Assembly: GCF_001895925.1 (NCBI RefSeq)
Contig: NZ_MPPI01000026.1
Coordinates: forward strand, 15,412-64,240
Reading direction: 5' to 3'
Length of the DNA: 48,829 nt
Origin: Phormidesmis priestleyi ULC007
GTDB lineage: Bacteria > Cyanobacteriota > Cyanobacteriia > Leptolyngbyales > Leptolyngbyaceae
Of the stretch, positions 13,697 through 22,767 are shown one piece after another. Positions within the stretch are counted from its first letter, which is position 1, and every line of letters begins with the position of its first letter. The translations under genes and the position numbers were made by a program. The notes beneath the pieces are model-generated. The model saw only the letters and a list, made by a program, of their open reading frames with translations, made no database searches and had not been told where the DNA came from.

Positions 13697-15910
13697 TCAG
13701 GACGACTGCAACAGATTTTTTAATTCTTGCTCACGGTGTTGGAGGCGTTCGGCTAACAGATTGACCACAAACCGATGAACATTTGAAGCTAAAAGCGGAT
13801 CAGAGGCTTCAATCTGCTCAAACGCCTCAGTCGATAGAAAGTAGACTGTGCTGGGTTTATCAGCCACGACAGAGGCCATCCGCAGCGTCTTGCGATAGAG
13901 ACCCATTTCTCCGATCGTGTTGCCCACTGTGTAGGTGCGAATCCGTTTGGTTTGCCCCTCGCCCAAGTCGAGCACCACGCTTACTTGACCTGACCCAACA
14001 AAATATAAGCCATCAAACGGGTCGCCCTGGTGAAATAGATAGTCTCCTTCTGCAAAGAGCCGATCTTCAAGCCGACTCATCAAGCGATCGACCTGAATCG
14101 GATCTGAAAAATCTGCTTTGAGGTGTTCAGAGAGCGATCGGGCTTCTAGCTCACTCAGGTTGCTGGCGGCGAGAACCTGCTGCTCACACCACTCAAGCCC
14201 GCGATCTAAATCTGCAAAAACGTGAGAAAACGGGTCATCGGCTTCGAGACAGTCGCCTTGCTTAAGTCGCTGCATGGCTTCATGAGACAGATCGGTAAAC
14301 AGCAAATGTACCTGTTTTGAGGTGGCGACTTGCTTAAGTTTGGCAAAACTGAGCACGGCGGAGGCATCCAATCCACTCACCAGCCGAAAGTCTAAAATCA
14401 CAAATCGAACGGCGATCGCGGTCGGGTGATCGATGCGATCGCGAATCTGGGTCAACAGTTTGTTGGCGGTGCCAAAAAAGATCAGCCCTTGCAGTTCTAG
14501 AAGATAAATCTGTTCGCCTTCAGCATCTAAAACGTCTAGTTCTTCAGAGATTCGCATCACATTGCTGTGCTGGAATGCACCTGAACCCACTCGTTTTGTG
14601 ACGGATAACTGACTGTAGTTGACCACAAATAGCACGATCGCGGCGATCAGTCCGATGCCGATGCCTTGCAGGTAGCCAAGGGTGCCCGTCACCACCACAA
14701 TCAGCACAATAATCGCATAGTCCGATCGCGAGAGTTTGAACCAAGCTTGATAGAGCCATTCATAGAAGAATTCCAATCCGAGCAGCAGCGGAATGCCCAC
14801 CAAAACAAATTTAGGAACGAGCGAAAGCAGTGACGCACCTCCTAACAGCATGGCTAAACAGATTCCGGTAATCGTCCAGCCCACGATGCGCCGGGTGCCG
14901 CCTAAATGACGAGCCAGCGTGTTTTCTCCCGAACTGGCAAATCCACCAATGCCGCCCCCCAAACCAGAGGCGATCGAGGCAGCCCCCGCCACTTTTAGCT
15001 CATGATTAAGGTCAAGATCGCGAGAGGCAGCCAGCTCGATGCCATTGGCGTTGAGCAACAGCGCCATTGACTCTATGAGCCAGAGTGCGGCTAGACTCGG
15101 CAACTGCTTCAAAACAACGCCCCAATTTGCCTGAGTCAGCGCCGGAATCGTTGTAAAGCGGTAAAGGCTGCCAGGGGGAAGCGTTCCTAAAAGCAAACTG
15201 CGATCGGTAGCTTGCTCGATCGAGGTGCCCGTCATCGCCAAAGCAACGTAAAACAGAATGAACGCGATCGCGATAATGCCGGGGATAACTAAAAAGTGAT
15301 CGATCAGTTGAGGAATTGCAAACATTGCCACTGCAAAGATCAGAGCAGGCACCCACTGAAGCAGCACGTCGGGTTGAAAGAACGCTGAAAGAGTTAAGTG
15401 ATGAAAATCAAGCCCTCCGATCGAGTGCATCGCTCCTTCAATCAGCAGCACTCCTGTACCTGCAAGAAAGCCGCCGACGATCGGATAAGGAATAAATCGG
15501 ACAAAGCCACCGAGTTTGAACCGACCCAGCAAGGTAAAGATAATGCCACCTGCAACGGCATACAGCACGATCGTCGCCGTGAGCGTTAATAATTTATCTT
15601 CGGGTGAGGCGTTGGGCATCTGATCGAGAATTTGTCGAGCAACCAGACTTAACACTGGAATGCTCGGCTCTGAAACCGTTCCCACAATGGCAGGATAAGC
15701 GCTAAATGTCGTCACAATCAGACTCACCATGGTTGCACTAAACAGCATCAACCCAGCGCCAAACGGCAGCGCATTTGAGAAGTCTCCAGAGAAGATCACT
15801 GAGGCAAATGAGACGACTGTGATCACGGTCAAAAGCCCCATCGTGCCGCCTGTGGTGAGGTTTAAGACTAGAGGATGGGCGGCGGGTCTAGAATGCGGTT
15901 TAGTAGTCAC
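13697..15910 (-). CDS. SulP (SLC26) anion transporter with STAS and cyclic-nucleotide-binding domains
   Basis: The 737-residue protein has a hydrophobic transport domain at about 20-435 (segments such as IPYPIVGGFLAGTGVLLIEG; GLGGGIGGFASSGENTLARH resembles the conserved SulP helix region), a STAS domain at 465-570 (IYLLELQGLIFFGTANKLL, FVILDFRLVSGLDASAV with the usual D-x-S-A) and a cyclic-nucleotide-binding domain at 600-720 (EGDYLFHQGDPFDGLYFVGS, then GEMGLYRKTLRMAS). SulP proteins move sulfate, bicarbonate or other anions across the inner membrane; in cyanobacteria BicA-type members carry bicarbonate, but substrate cannot be read from sequence. In the nucleotide pocket the usual R-[TS]-A is R-M-A, so binding should be tested. 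It is divergent to an MscS channel that also ends in such a domain, with 177 bp between the starts. Confidence 0.88.
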   Translation of the reverse strand: MTTKPHSRPAAHPLVLNLTTGGTMGLLTVITVVSFASVIFSGDFSNALPFGAGLMLFSATMVSLIVTTFSAYPAIVGTVSEPSIPVLSLVARQILDQMPNASPEDKLLTLTATIVLYAVAGGIIFTLLGRFKLGGFVRFIPYPIVGGFLAGTGVLLIEGAMHSIGGLDFHHLTLSAFFQPDVLLQWVPALIFAVAMFAIPQLIDHFLVIPGIIAIAFILFYVALAMTGTSIEQATDRSLLLGTLPPGSLYRFTTIPALTQANWGVVLKQLPSLAALWLIESMALLLNANGIELAASRDLDLNHELKVAGAASIASGLGGGIGGFASSGENTLARHLGGTRRIVGWTITGICLAMLLGGASLLSLVPKFVLVGIPLLLGLEFFYEWLYQAWFKLSRSDYAIIVLIVVVTGTLGYLQGIGIGLIAAIVLFVVNYSQLSVTKRVGSGAFQHSNVMRISEELDVLDAEGEQIYLLELQGLIFFGTANKLLTQIRDRIDHPTAIAVRFVILDFRLVSGLDASAVLSFAKLKQVATSKQVHLLFTDLSHEAMQRLKQGDCLEADDPFSHVFADLDRGLEWCEQQVLAASNLSELEARSLSEHLKADFSDPIQVDRLMSRLEDRLFAEGDYLFHQGDPFDGLYFVGSGQVSVVLDLGEGQTKRIRTYTVGNTIGEMGLYRKTLRMASVVADKPSTVYFLSTEAFEQIEASDPLLASNVHRFVVNLLAERLQHREQELKNLLQSS

Positions 15911-16087
15911 TTTTTATAAATGTGAGATTATTAGGACGTGATAGCGTTTTTGCAGAACTTATTAATACTACAAGTGTTTTAGAATCAAAATTTCTAAATA
16001 GGGCTGGCATCCATCTGAGGATAGAATTTTGAGATCCATAAGTGATAGATTACATACTACAAAAGCGATCGCTAGGAGTATTTGAAG

Positions 16088-17551
16088 ATGGAACTGCAAT
16101 CAGCCTTTTACTGGGCAGACATTCAAATTAAGCAGTTTTTTCAAGACTTGTTAAATGCTTTTAATAGCAGCTTGTTCACGTTTGCAGGAGAGAAATTTTC
16201 TCTGGGGTTGGTCGCGGGATTAATCACTCAAGTAATCATTGTTTTAGTGCTGGCAAATATAGTTAAGCGACTACTAAAGGAACGAATTTTGCCCGGCTTT
16301 AAACTAGAAATTGGTACACGAGAATCACTTTCAACGATCACTAGCTACATCATTACAGCAATTGGCTTTCTCATCGTGCTAGAGACGGCTGGTATTAATT
16401 TCAGTTCTCTAGCGGTGTTTGCGGGCGCGATCGGCATTGGGGTTGGCATTGGGTTGCAGAACTTGTCCAGCAATTTTATCAGTGGTCTAACGCTGCTATT
16501 TGAGCAACCGATTAAAGTAGGCGATTATATTGAAGTCGATAAACTTGCAGGAACGGTCGAAACAATTGCCATTCGATCGACCACAATTCGCACAGTTAAC
16601 GGTGTATTTGTGATTGTGCCTAACAGCCGCTTTCTCGACAACAATGTGGTGAATTGGAGCTATCGCGATCCTAAATGTCGGATTGAGATTCCGGTGCGGG
16701 TTGCCGAAGAGAGCGACTCGCTAACCGTGTTAGAAGCGCTGCTAACGGCGGCTCGTCAGGAGCCAAGAGTTTTGCCGTCTCCATCGCCAGAGGTTTACTT
16801 TAAGGGAATTGCAGAGGACGCGCTCACCTTTGACCTGATGGTGTGGATTCGTGACCCGATCGAGATGGATGCGATTAAGAGTGCCCTCCGATTTTTGATC
16901 GAGGCAGAATTTCGCGATCGCGCCATTGATCAGAACATAGCCACTAAGCTGACGATCGAGAATCTGCCCTCGCTGGCAGCCCTGCTGAGATCCTCTCCAA
17001 CAAACGAGTTTGCGGTAAAAGCGGGTGACTCAGAGATGGCTGAAATGCCGATCGGGGGCTGGATGTTGCGCGATCTGTTGCGAAAAGTTAGCTATTTTCA
17101 ACAGTGCGGTGAGATCGAGCTACGGCAGGTGATTGAGAAGGGCTATCGTAAAAAACTGCCGATCGGCGAAACGATCTGTCGAGAGGGCGATCCAGGTGAT
17201 TCATTTTATATTATTCTGTCAGGTTCGGTGGAGGTGTTTATCGAATCGATCGACAAACAAGTTGCTGTTCGCAGGGCAGGCGAGTTTATTGGTGAAATGT
17301 CGCTGCTCATGGGTACGCCGCGCACTGCTACTTTGCGAACATTAGAAGAAACCATTTTGTTTGTTGTTGATCACGGTAATTTGCAAAACCTGTTAAAAAA
17401 TAACCAAGGGTTAGCAGACAAGATTGCAGAAGAATTATCTGATCGCCAAGAAGTGTTAAAAAGTTTAGGCATTACGATCGATACCACTACAAAAGAAGGA
17501 ACCTCCTTTGATCAAATTCGTAGAAGAATTCAATCTATTTTCGGAATTTAA
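16088..17551 (+). CDS. MscS-type channel with a C-terminal cyclic-nucleotide-binding domain
   Basis: I start at ATG 16088, with AGGAG 9 nt upstream, rather than the TTG two codons before; the product is 487 residues. Three hydrophobic segments lead to the MscS pore helix (VFAGAIGIGVGIGLQNLSS, near 120) and beta domain (LLFEQPIKVGDYIEVDKLAG, VIVPNSRFLDNNVVNWSYRD). A cyclic-nucleotide-binding domain follows at about 340-460 (GETICREGDPGDSFYIILSG, GEFIGEMSLLMGTPRTA, with the phosphate-binding Glu and Arg). This is the bacterial cyclic-nucleotide-gated (bCNG) architecture: ion flow controlled by cAMP or cGMP, with weak or no response to tension in studied members. It shares an intergenic region with the SulP gene, which has the same regulatory domain. 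Confidence 0.9.
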   Translation: MELQSAFYWADIQIKQFFQDLLNAFNSSLFTFAGEKFSLGLVAGLITQVIIVLVLANIVKRLLKERILPGFKLEIGTRESLSTITSYIITAIGFLIVLETAGINFSSLAVFAGAIGIGVGIGLQNLSSNFISGLTLLFEQPIKVGDYIEVDKLAGTVETIAIRSTTIRTVNGVFVIVPNSRFLDNNVVNWSYRDPKCRIEIPVRVAEESDSLTVLEALLTAARQEPRVLPSPSPEVYFKGIAEDALTFDLMVWIRDPIEMDAIKSALRFLIEAEFRDRAIDQNIATKLTIENLPSLAALLRSSPTNEFAVKAGDSEMAEMPIGGWMLRDLLRKVSYFQQCGEIELRQVIEKGYRKKLPIGETICREGDPGDSFYIILSGSVEVFIESIDKQVAVRRAGEFIGEMSLLMGTPRTATLRTLEETILFVVDHGNLQNLLKNNQGLADKIAEELSDRQEVLKSLGITIDTTTKEGTSFDQIRRRIQSIFGI

Positions 17552-17813
17552 CAAAAGGGATATTGAGCGATCGAATACGTCCTCATCTTTCTAGCCCTGG
17601 GGGGATGTCAAACAACCTACACTAGGGCAGGATTCCAGGGTGATATTGTAAGACGGATTACAGATAAAACAGTGCAAGATAGCGATCGCCTAATACCAAT
17701 TTTGGAGGCAATTGTGACCGATCGTTCAATCCGATGGGGCATGGTAATGGACGGGGCATGGCATATTCTCATGCGGATTTTGTTGCATGCACAAATCAAT
17801 TTGGTATGACTTT

Positions 17814-18293
17814 ATGCTGATGCTGTTGTTTTATGCTGGCGATAATCTTTATGCTCTCGATAGCGCTCATGTGATAGAAATTATTCCGATGGTTGTGCCA
17901 CGAAAAGTTGATCACGTTCCCAATTATGTTGCAGGTATCTTTAATTATCGAGGCGGTTTAGTTCCGATTATCGATTTGTGTCGCTTGCTTCACGGCACCG
18001 ATTGTCGCCCGCGATTTAGCACTCGCGTCATTATGGTTCACTACCCTGCAAATGATGGCAAAGATCATCCATTAGGGCTAATGGCAGAACGGGTGACTGA
18101 AACGCTCAGTAGACCTGACCTCGATTCAAAAAAAGCGTCTCAGGTGGGTGACGTGCCTTATCTAGGAGACCTATTCATGGATGAGAAAGGCATGATTCAA
18201 CAGATTCACTGGCAGCATTTAGTGTCAGGTGACCAATCTGCACCGTTGTTTATCGGAGGAAGCGATCGGGTGAATGGTACAGGACGCAATTGA
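17814..18293 (+). CDS. cheW: CheW-like chemotaxis coupling protein
   Basis: The frame is open from 17787, but ATG 17814 (MLMLLFYAGDNLYALDSAHV) matches where CheW domains begin. The 159-residue protein has the paired five-stranded SH3-like folds: VIEIIPMVVPRKVDHVPNYV, then AGIFNYRGGLVPIIDLCRLL, which includes the conserved GxxNxRGxxVPxxDL motif. CheW links receptors to CheA. The end overlaps cheR by 20 bp, so translation is coupled. No receptor, cheA, cheB or cheY lies in the window, so the rest of the pathway is elsewhere. Confidence 0.88.
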   Translation: MLMLLFYAGDNLYALDSAHVIEIIPMVVPRKVDHVPNYVAGIFNYRGGLVPIIDLCRLLHGTDCRPRFSTRVIMVHYPANDGKDHPLGLMAERVTETLSRPDLDSKKASQVGDVPYLGDLFMDEKGMIQQIHWQHLVSGDQSAPLFIGGSDRVNGTGRN

Positions 18294-19449
18294 GACGCTG
18301 CTAAGGCAGAAAATTGGCTTAGATGCTAACAGCATTGGGTCTAACACGATCGCTCGTATGGTCGATCGACGCAGATTAAGCTGTGGGTTGCTCGATCGCG
18401 CCGCTTATCTCTCGCACCTACAATCATCGCCTCAAGAGTTGGAGAACCTGATCGAAGCGGTGGTGGTGCCAGAAACCTGGTTTTTTCGCGATCGTGAACC
18501 GTTTGTCTATCTATGCCAGTTTGTGATTGAGTGGCGATCCGCACATCCTGCTGGCGTGTTTCGGGTTCTCAGTGCGCCCTGCTCGACTGGAGAAGAGCCT
18601 TACTCGATCGCCATGACGCTATTAAAATCTGGGTTGACTCCTGCTCAGTTCAAGGTTGATGCAGTTGATATTAGTCAACGAGCACTGCTGAAAGCAAAGC
18701 GAGGGATTTATGGAAAACCGTCCTTTCGAGGCGGTGGCGTGGCGGATCAATTGCGCTATTTTGAACCCGTCGAGAGCGGACACGAAATTCGCCCGTTTGT
18801 CCGCAACACCGTCAACTTCATGCAGGGAAATTTGCTCAATCCTGTTTTTTTATCTGGAGAAACCTATCACGCAATTTTCTGCCGCAATCTTTTGATTTAT
18901 CTCGATCGTGCGTCTCGCAATCAAGTGATTGAGCAGCTAGATCAAGCTTTAGCGCCATCAGGTTTATTATTTTTGGGAGCGTCAGAAACGGCGCAAATCA
19001 CTGCCAAACACTTTACGCCAATCCGTCATCCGTTTGCGTTTGGCTATCGCAAAGAAAATCGTCAAAATGATCGCCCACTGTCCACGATCGTTCCCTCAGC
19101 GATCCCGGCTCCCGTTCCTAAACCTGTTTATTCTGAACCGATTCCTAAACTTGAAACGGCTCAACAACTTGCCGATCGGGGACAGCTTAAAGCAGCGATC
19201 GCGGTATGCAAATCTTATTTAACAATTCATTCAACCGATGATCAAGCTTATTTGCTGTTAGGTGAAATCCATCAGGGACTTAATCAGTCTGAGCAAGCAG
19301 AACAGGCGTTTCAAAAAGCTATTTATCTTAATCCCAAGGCTTATGAAGCGATGACTCATTTGGCATTGTTAAAAGAACAAAGGGGCGATCGGGCAGGGTC
19401 AGCTATCTTAAAACAGCGCATTCAACGATTGCTCGACACTCAACATTAA
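18274..19449 (+). CDS. cheR: CheR-type protein-glutamate methyltransferase with C-terminal TPR
   Basis: The 391-residue protein has the CheR N-terminal helical domain (about 1-75), then the SAM-binding fold with RVLSAPCSTGEEPYSIAMTL (near 95-115), VDAVDISQRALLKAKRGIY and FCRNLLIYLDRASRNQVIEQ, and a C-terminal tail (about 290-385) with at least two TPR units (AQQLADRGQLKAAIAVCKSY; AYLLLGEIHQGLNQSEQAEQ). It methylates receptor glutamates. TPR-bearing CheR proteins are typical of alternative chemosensory pathways such as Wsp-like or gliding/pilus systems rather than classical flagellar chemotaxis. It starts inside cheW. Confidence 0.9.
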   Translation: MVQDAIETLLRQKIGLDANSIGSNTIARMVDRRRLSCGLLDRAAYLSHLQSSPQELENLIEAVVVPETWFFRDREPFVYLCQFVIEWRSAHPAGVFRVLSAPCSTGEEPYSIAMTLLKSGLTPAQFKVDAVDISQRALLKAKRGIYGKPSFRGGGVADQLRYFEPVESGHEIRPFVRNTVNFMQGNLLNPVFLSGETYHAIFCRNLLIYLDRASRNQVIEQLDQALAPSGLLFLGASETAQITAKHFTPIRHPFAFGYRKENRQNDRPLSTIVPSAIPAPVPKPVYSEPIPKLETAQQLADRGQLKAAIAVCKSYLTIHSTDDQAYLLLGEIHQGLNQSEQAEQAFQKAIYLNPKAYEAMTHLALLKEQRGDRAGSAILKQRIQRLLDTQH

Positions 19450-19560
19450 AAAGTAGAAAGCTTTGCCTGTGCTTAGTAATTTGTCGATTTACTTAAAGAT
19501 TTGGGCACCTTGACATCACAAGCTTCATGGCAGTTTGAGAAAGCCCCTTTAATCTGAGAT

Positions 19561-20211
19561 ATGCGAGAAATTCTAATCATCGGCAAGGGTGCCCGATTTA
19601 CCCGACCTGAGTTGAAAGCTGACCCCCAAACCTATCCAGTGATCACGCCCACCGCAGCAGTGGGTATTCTCAGTGCAATCTACTGGAAGCCTGAGTTTTG
19701 GTGGCGAATTCGAGCAATCACCATTCTGTCTCCGATTAAGATTGTTCCAATTACTTATAACCATATTCAGAGTTCTAGTGATAAAAGTGTTGATATTCGA
19801 GACATCAAAAACGTGAGAATGCAGCGTCGATGCACAGAACTGCGAGACGTATGTTATCGAATCAGTGCGGAGATCGTCGCACTGGATGGCAACCCTAATA
19901 AACATCTAGGAGTCTTTAGAGAGCGGCTCGATCGAGGAAAGTTTTTCAAGCAGCCTGTGATGGGGACTTGTGAACACTTCGCAACGGTTCAATGGGACGA
20001 TGGACGGGAACCAGAAGTGCTGATTAACAAAGACTTTGGGTATATGCCCTGGTACTTCCAACCGCAGCTTAACCTTAAGTCTCAATATACGGCTGTGTCA
20101 CCTACGCAGAAGGGTCAATTAGTCGGAATTAATCCCCACTTCAATCAATTTAGAGCGATCGCTAAAGACAGTGTGATTACTGTTCCAGCCTATGAATATG
20201 AGACATTTTAA
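19561..20211 (+). CDS. cas5c: Type I-C Cas5 (Cas5d), pre-crRNA endonuclease
   Basis: The 216-residue protein shows the Cas5d pattern: GARFTRPELKADPQTYPVIT, then AAVGILSAIYWKPEFWWRIR, then HLGVFRERLDRGKFFKQPVM with GTCEHFA. In I-C systems, which lack Cas6, this protein cuts the repeat RNA at the 3' base of its hairpin and stays in Cascade at the crRNA 5' handle. That agrees with the repeat here, whose stem would leave an 11-nt handle. It is the first gene of the operon and ends 2 bp before cas8c. Length is near the lower end of the family. Confidence 0.92.
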   Translation: MREILIIGKGARFTRPELKADPQTYPVITPTAAVGILSAIYWKPEFWWRIRAITILSPIKIVPITYNHIQSSSDKSVDIRDIKNVRMQRRCTELRDVCYRISAEIVALDGNPNKHLGVFRERLDRGKFFKQPVMGTCEHFATVQWDDGREPEVLINKDFGYMPWYFQPQLNLKSQYTAVSPTQKGQLVGINPHFNQFRAIAKDSVITVPAYEYETF

Positions 20212-20213
20212 CA

Positions 20214-21878
20214 ATGCTGAGAGAACTGTATAACTTATCAAAATCGAATCATGGTTTGACGTTGAAGCCAGAAGGTTACAACACATTAAGGATATATTAT
20301 GTCATTACATTGAGCGCGGATGGAAAAGCTCTTTCTGTCGAGATTCTAGACAAGAAATCGAGCAAGTTAGCAGTGCCAGACTATTCCAAACGCAACTTCC
20401 TTGGCAATAGCTTAATTGCGTCTGAAAATGCCGAATATCTATTTGGGCTAGGAACTAATGGTGAAAAATGTCAGAAAGCTTTTGTCGAGCTACATCAGGC
20501 GGCATTTGATCAAACTGCTGAACCTGCGATCGCTGCCATTCTTAAGTTTTCCGAAGCTGGCTCAGACGCTTTTATTACTGATCAGCCTGAGATGGCTAGA
20601 TGGCTCTGTACAGAGAAATCTGGCTCATCTTCAATTCCAGCCAAATTACGCGCAGTCTTTTTGTACGAATCTAATCCCACCTATGTTCACGACTACCCCA
20701 ATATCCAGGAGTTTTGGGGAATTTATGGAGCATCTCCAAGCACTAAACCCGGACGATGTGCCATCACGGATGCAGACGAAATCTTGACCGCAAACTTTCG
20801 AGGCATTAAGTTTTCGGGTAGCAAAGCGCTTCCGATCACATCCGCCCAACACAAGTCTACGCGCAGCTATAGTGGCAAGCTGGATGGTAAGAGCGATATC
20901 TCTTATGCAAATCTTTCTGTCAAAGCTTACAGTGCTGCAAACACAATGCTGTCGGCACTTCTAGCCTCACCAGACAACTGCTTTCGCTGTGATGAGTCTA
21001 ACTATCTCTACTGGTGCGAGGGGGTTCCAGCCCGATCGGTCATGTTGTCCAAATTGTTGGGTGCTGAAGATGCTCCTGCTCAACCTGCTGACGTGAAAGC
21101 TTACTTGGCGAATATTTTTAGAACTAAGCTATCCCCTCAGCAGATGAACACGACTGCGTTCTACCTGATTAGGGCTAGACCTAGTAAAGGGCGACCCTTT
21201 CTCGATGCAATCACCGAGCGCACAGTTGGCAGTGTAATGAGCAACACGACGCAGTTTATCGAGTGCCAACTCGCTCAAGGGGGGAAAGCTTACGGAGTGT
21301 GGATGTTGGCAAAGTGTTTGCAGCCAAAAGGGGCGAAAGATGCTCTGAGTGCGGATGTGGATGCTCTGGTATGCCATGCGATCGATGGCACATCTCTACC
21401 AACTTCTTTCAGCGCTCGGCTACTGCAAAGGGTGATGCTGTCACCTCCAAAGCGAGTGCATTTTGCGCTACTCAACTTATTGATCTACACAAAAACGATG
21501 AATCTCAGTACGCTCTCACTATCAGAAACACGCGCCTATCGTGCCGGACAACTCTACAACACGCTTGAGCGTCTATCTCACAATCGAACCGACGGGTGGT
21601 ATGAGGGAAAAACGAATATCGACAGGTTATACAACACCTTTTTGTCGATGCCCGCGATCGCACTCACACGAGCAATGGCGCTCATTCCTAGCTACTCAAA
21701 GGTTGCCAAAAATTACGACTTTCAAATTCAGCGGATTTCTGAACTCTATAAGCTGGAAGACGATGCGCTGTTTACCCTGCCCAAAACCTTCACTGTTACA
21801 GAAAAACAGCTATTTCTGGCTGGCTATCAAGCCGAATCTCACGCAGTTCGAGTCGCGATCGCACAATCCAAAAGTTGA
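20214..21878 (+). CDS. cas8c: Type I-C large subunit Cas8c (Csd1)
   Basis: The 554-residue protein has Csd1 landmarks: GRCAITDADEILTANFRGIK near residue 182, the central NLSVKAYSAANTMLSALLAS, FRCDESNYLYWCEGVP, and a C-terminal helical region (ETRAYRAGQLYNTLERLSHN). In Cascade it recognises the PAM and triggers Cas3 recruitment. It follows cas5c by 2 bp and precedes cas7 by 64 bp. In other I-C systems the 3' end of this gene also makes the small subunit Cas11c by internal initiation; the same helical region is present here. Confidence 0.92.
   Translation: MLRELYNLSKSNHGLTLKPEGYNTLRIYYVITLSADGKALSVEILDKKSSKLAVPDYSKRNFLGNSLIASENAEYLFGLGTNGEKCQKAFVELHQAAFDQTAEPAIAAILKFSEAGSDAFITDQPEMARWLCTEKSGSSSIPAKLRAVFLYESNPTYVHDYPNIQEFWGIYGASPSTKPGRCAITDADEILTANFRGIKFSGSKALPITSAQHKSTRSYSGKLDGKSDISYANLSVKAYSAANTMLSALLASPDNCFRCDESNYLYWCEGVPARSVMLSKLLGAEDAPAQPADVKAYLANIFRTKLSPQQMNTTAFYLIRARPSKGRPFLDAITERTVGSVMSNTTQFIECQLAQGGKAYGVWMLAKCLQPKGAKDALSADVDALVCHAIDGTSLPTSFSARLLQRVMLSPPKRVHFALLNLLIYTKTMNLSTLSLSETRAYRAGQLYNTLERLSHNRTDGWYEGKTNIDRLYNTFLSMPAIALTRAMALIPSYSKVAKNYDFQIQRISELYKLEDDALFTLPKTFTVTEKQLFLAGYQAESHAVRVAIAQSKS
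21498..21878 (+). CDS. Possible internal Cas11c small subunit within cas8c
   Basis: ATG 21498 is in the cas8c frame (codon 429) and would give 126 residues beginning MNLSTLSLSETRAYRAGQLY, a length and position expected for Cas11c. It has no clear Shine-Dalgarno. ATG 21435, preceded by AAAGGG, is an alternative with 147 residues. The prediction rests on the known I-C arrangement rather than on a strong start signal here. Confidence 0.3.
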   Translation: MNLSTLSLSETRAYRAGQLYNTLERLSHNRTDGWYEGKTNIDRLYNTFLSMPAIALTRAMALIPSYSKVAKNYDFQIQRISELYKLEDDALFTLPKTFTVTEKQLFLAGYQAESHAVRVAIAQSKS

Positions 21879-21942
21879 ATTCTCTTGGTAATCGAAACGC
21901 TTCTGTAATCCGATCGACAACCCTATCTGTTAAACATCAACA

Positions 21943-22767
21943 ATGGAAACTCAATCTCTCTCAGCTATTTCTAATCCCGATGTTCGTCACGACTTTGTGA
22001 TGGTTTTTGATGTGACGGATGGTAATCCCAACGGCGATCCAGACAACGGCGGTGAACCTCGGCAAGACCCGATCGATATGCGGGGCATGTTTAACGAGTC
22101 GCTTTATATTGCCAGTGGCACCGCACTTGACGCGCCTCAACTTGCTGCAATTGCTGATGCTGAGAAAGCAAATGGTAAAGATAAAAGTGCAGTTGCTAAG
22201 TCAGCGCGTCAACTAATTTTCGAGCGTTTTATCGATGTCCGATTGTTTGGTGCGGTGCTTACTCAAATTACAAAGATTGGGAATGGCGGACAAGTGACCG
22301 GTGCGATTCAGATTGACACCGCCCGATCTGTGACTCCGATCGAGATTCGCCGGGATGGTATCACTCGTTGCGCTGGGGCAACCGAAAAAGATGGACTCAA
22401 TCAAAATATGGGCGCTCAGTTCCGCGTACCCTATGGGCTTTACACCACAATGGGTACTTACAGTGCTGCTCTCGCTAAAGCCCAGGGGAACCCTATCAGT
22501 GCTGAAGATTTGGAGAAGTTTTGGAAAGCGCTGGCGCTTCACCTTGAACTCACGCCTTCCACGATGCGAGGACGAATGATTTTGCGAGATGTCCTTGTAT
22601 ATACCCACGAAAGCAAGTTTGGCAGTGCTCGTACAGAAGATTTACAAGCTGCATTGAGTATCAAGACGGATGTTGAGTCTCCTCGTTCGATCGAGGACTA
22701 TACCATCACGATCGCTGAAACTCCCAAAGGGGTGACGATGACTCGGCTGCGAGATGTTTTAGTATGA
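21943..22767 (+). CDS. cas7c: Type I-C backbone subunit Cas7 (Csd2)
   Basis: The 274-residue protein has the Cas7 opening VMVFDVTDGNPNGDPDNGGE and further hallmarks DVRLFGAVL, GAIQIDTARSVTPIEI, FRVPYGLYTTMG and MRGRMILRDVLVYTHESKFG. Several copies coat the crRNA in Cascade. After PRQDPIDMRG the sequence goes directly to MFNESLYIASG; from memory, Csd2 proteins have a longer stretch here with a conserved TDVxLKRxxR-type helix. The protein is somewhat shorter than the usual 285-290 residues, so a small deletion is possible. The stop overlaps the cas3 start (ATGA). Confidence 0.88.
   Translation: METQSLSAISNPDVRHDFVMVFDVTDGNPNGDPDNGGEPRQDPIDMRGMFNESLYIASGTALDAPQLAAIADAEKANGKDKSAVAKSARQLIFERFIDVRLFGAVLTQITKIGNGGQVTGAIQIDTARSVTPIEIRRDGITRCAGATEKDGLNQNMGAQFRVPYGLYTTMGTYSAALAKAQGNPISAEDLEKFWKALALHLELTPSTMRGRMILRDVLVYTHESKFGSARTEDLQAALSIKTDVESPRSIEDYTITIAETPKGVTMTRLRDVLV

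Noticed and set aside
17567-17809. 80-codon open plus-strand frame with an LGGC lipobox-like motif before cheW
   Set aside because: It has no usable start codon ahead of the hydrophobic stretch and no recognisable domain; probably chance.
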